A stretch of 6,358 nucleotides of DNA. Origin: an uncultured Alphaproteobacteria bacterium (GTDB lineage: Bacteria; Pseudomonadota; Alphaproteobacteria; GCA-2731375). The position numbers and the translations under genes were made by a program. Every line of letters starts with the position of its first letter. The stretch's first letter is position 1. This document shows, piece by piece, positions 5,668-6,358 of this stretch. The notes below the pieces were generated by a model that saw only the letters and a program-made list of their open reading frames with translations, was not told the origin of the DNA and searched no databases. The DNA is taken from contig CAJWZI010000100.1 of the NCBI GenBank assembly GCA_913049615.1, positions 1 to 6,358 of the forward strand, read 5' to 3'.

Positions 5668-6358
5668 ATGAGCCAACAACTGGCCGATAGGGCCAATGAC
5701 CTTGATTTTCTATCTAGTCTTGTAAAAAAGGCCGAAAAAGATGGTGCCGATGCCGCCGATGCCGTCCTTTTTGAATCCATGTCCCTTGAGGTAAGCTATC
5801 GTTTGGGTAAACGGGAGGATCTGGAACGCTCAGAAAGCAAAGATCTTGGCCTTCGCATCTTCAAGGGTCAGAAACAGGCAATTGTTTCATCAACGGACAT
5901 CACAGCATCCAGCCTTGACGAGTTATTAGAACGAGGCCTGTCCATGGCGGCGGCTATGCCCGACGACCCCTATTGCGGCCTGGCTGATACCGACCACCTA
6001 TCCAAAAATCATCCTGACCTTGACCTCAATGAAGACCATGAGCCCGCGCCAGAGGCACTATATGACCTGGCCGCCAAGGCGGAAGAAGCGGCGCTGGCAG
6101 TGGACGGCGTCAGTAATTCGGAAAACGCCGGCGCTGGGTGGAACCGCAATCGCATTGCGCTGGTCACATCCAGTGGTTTCACAGGATCTTATGCAACGTC
6201 TTCGCACTCTATCTTCGCTTCCGTCATCGCCGGAGAAGGAACCGCAATGGAACGAGACTACGATTTCTCGTCCGCCCGGCACACTGCTGATTTGGATGCT
6301 CCTGAAAAAATTGGGACAAAAGCAGGAGAACAAGCAGTAAAGCGCTTAAAACCGCGCA
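5668..6358 (+). CDS. pmbA: TldD/PmbA family protein, PmbA (TldE)-like, 3' end cut off
   Basis: The first 230 codons are present and the frame is still open at the window edge; E. coli PmbA has about 450 residues, so roughly half is visible. The N terminus shows the family pattern: a leading helix (DFLSSLVKKAEKDGADAADA, 13-32), the strand LEVSYRLGKREDLERSES (40-57), LGLRIFKGQKQAIVSSTD (60-77), and later ALVTSSGFTGSYATSSHS (164-181) and MERDYDFSSAR (194-204). TldD and TldE/PmbA form a protease complex that in E. coli matures microcin B17 and degrades the antitoxin CcdA. The zinc HExxxH motif belongs to TldD, and none is seen in the visible part of this protein, which fits the PmbA side. The TldD partner is not in the window. 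GGAG at 5657-5660 lies 7 nt before the ATG, a good ribosome site. The subfamily call is less certain than the family call. Confidence 0.88.
   Translation, partial: MSQQLADRANDLDFLSSLVKKAEKDGADAADAVLFESMSLEVSYRLGKREDLERSESKDLGLRIFKGQKQAIVSSTDITASSLDELLERGLSMAAAMPDDPYCGLADTDHLSKNHPDLDLNEDHEPAPEALYDLAAKAEEAALAVDGVSNSENAGAGWNRNRIALVTSSGFTGSYATSSHSIFASVIAGEGTAMERDYDFSSARHTADLDAPEKIGTKAGEQAVKRLKPR

Noticed and set aside
6020..6340. Open frames of 106 (+) and 91 (-) codons inside the pmbA-like gene
   Set aside because: The pmbA-like frame from 5668 is continuous to the window edge and carries family motifs, so these are out-of-frame shadows.

Overview
The window looks like chromosomal DNA of an alphaproteobacterium with middling GC content. 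No species can be named. The evidence is the gene content and order: an RsmB/Fmu-type rRNA methyltransferase, then rpe, then a signal-peptide-less heparinase II/III family protein on one strand, with a DUF1674 (SdhAF4-like) small gene divergent from the methyltransferase. I recall this neighbourhood from Alphaproteobacteria, but have not checked it by search. Nothing points to a plasmid, phage or insertion sequence. I see no tRNA, rRNA or CRISPR array, and no stretch of 300 bases lacks a gene.

Layout. Bases 1-78 (+) may be the last codons of an unrecognised upstream gene. rpiA (137-823, +) follows after a short gap. It runs tail to tail into a leftward cluster read in the order rsmB-like (4486 to 3194), rpe (3144 to 2476), heparinase II/III-like (2454 to 811). 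rpiA and the heparinase gene share 13 bp at their 3' ends. A divergent gap of 59-89 bp separates rsmB from the DUF1674 gene (4576-4731, +). That gene ends 3 bp short of the stop of a leftward SDR-fold gene (5523 to 4735). A second divergent gap (5524-5667) holds a perfect 14-bp palindrome. It separates the SDR gene from a rightward TldD/PmbA-family gene (5668 onward), which is cut by the window edge after 230 codons.

How the genes may work together. RpiA and Rpe both act on D-ribulose 5-phosphate and form the isomerase/epimerase node of the non-oxidative pentose phosphate pathway. RsmB modifies 16S rRNA, the DUF1674 protein probably helps mature succinate dehydrogenase, and the PmbA-like protein is the probable partner of a TldD metalloprotease. 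These are mostly housekeeping functions.

The most unusual items are the SDR protein and the palindrome. The SDR protein keeps the Rossmann-fold motifs, but all four positions of the classical Asn-Ser-Tyr-Lys tetrad are changed. The palindrome is a candidate operator. I see no clear multi-gene novel system here.
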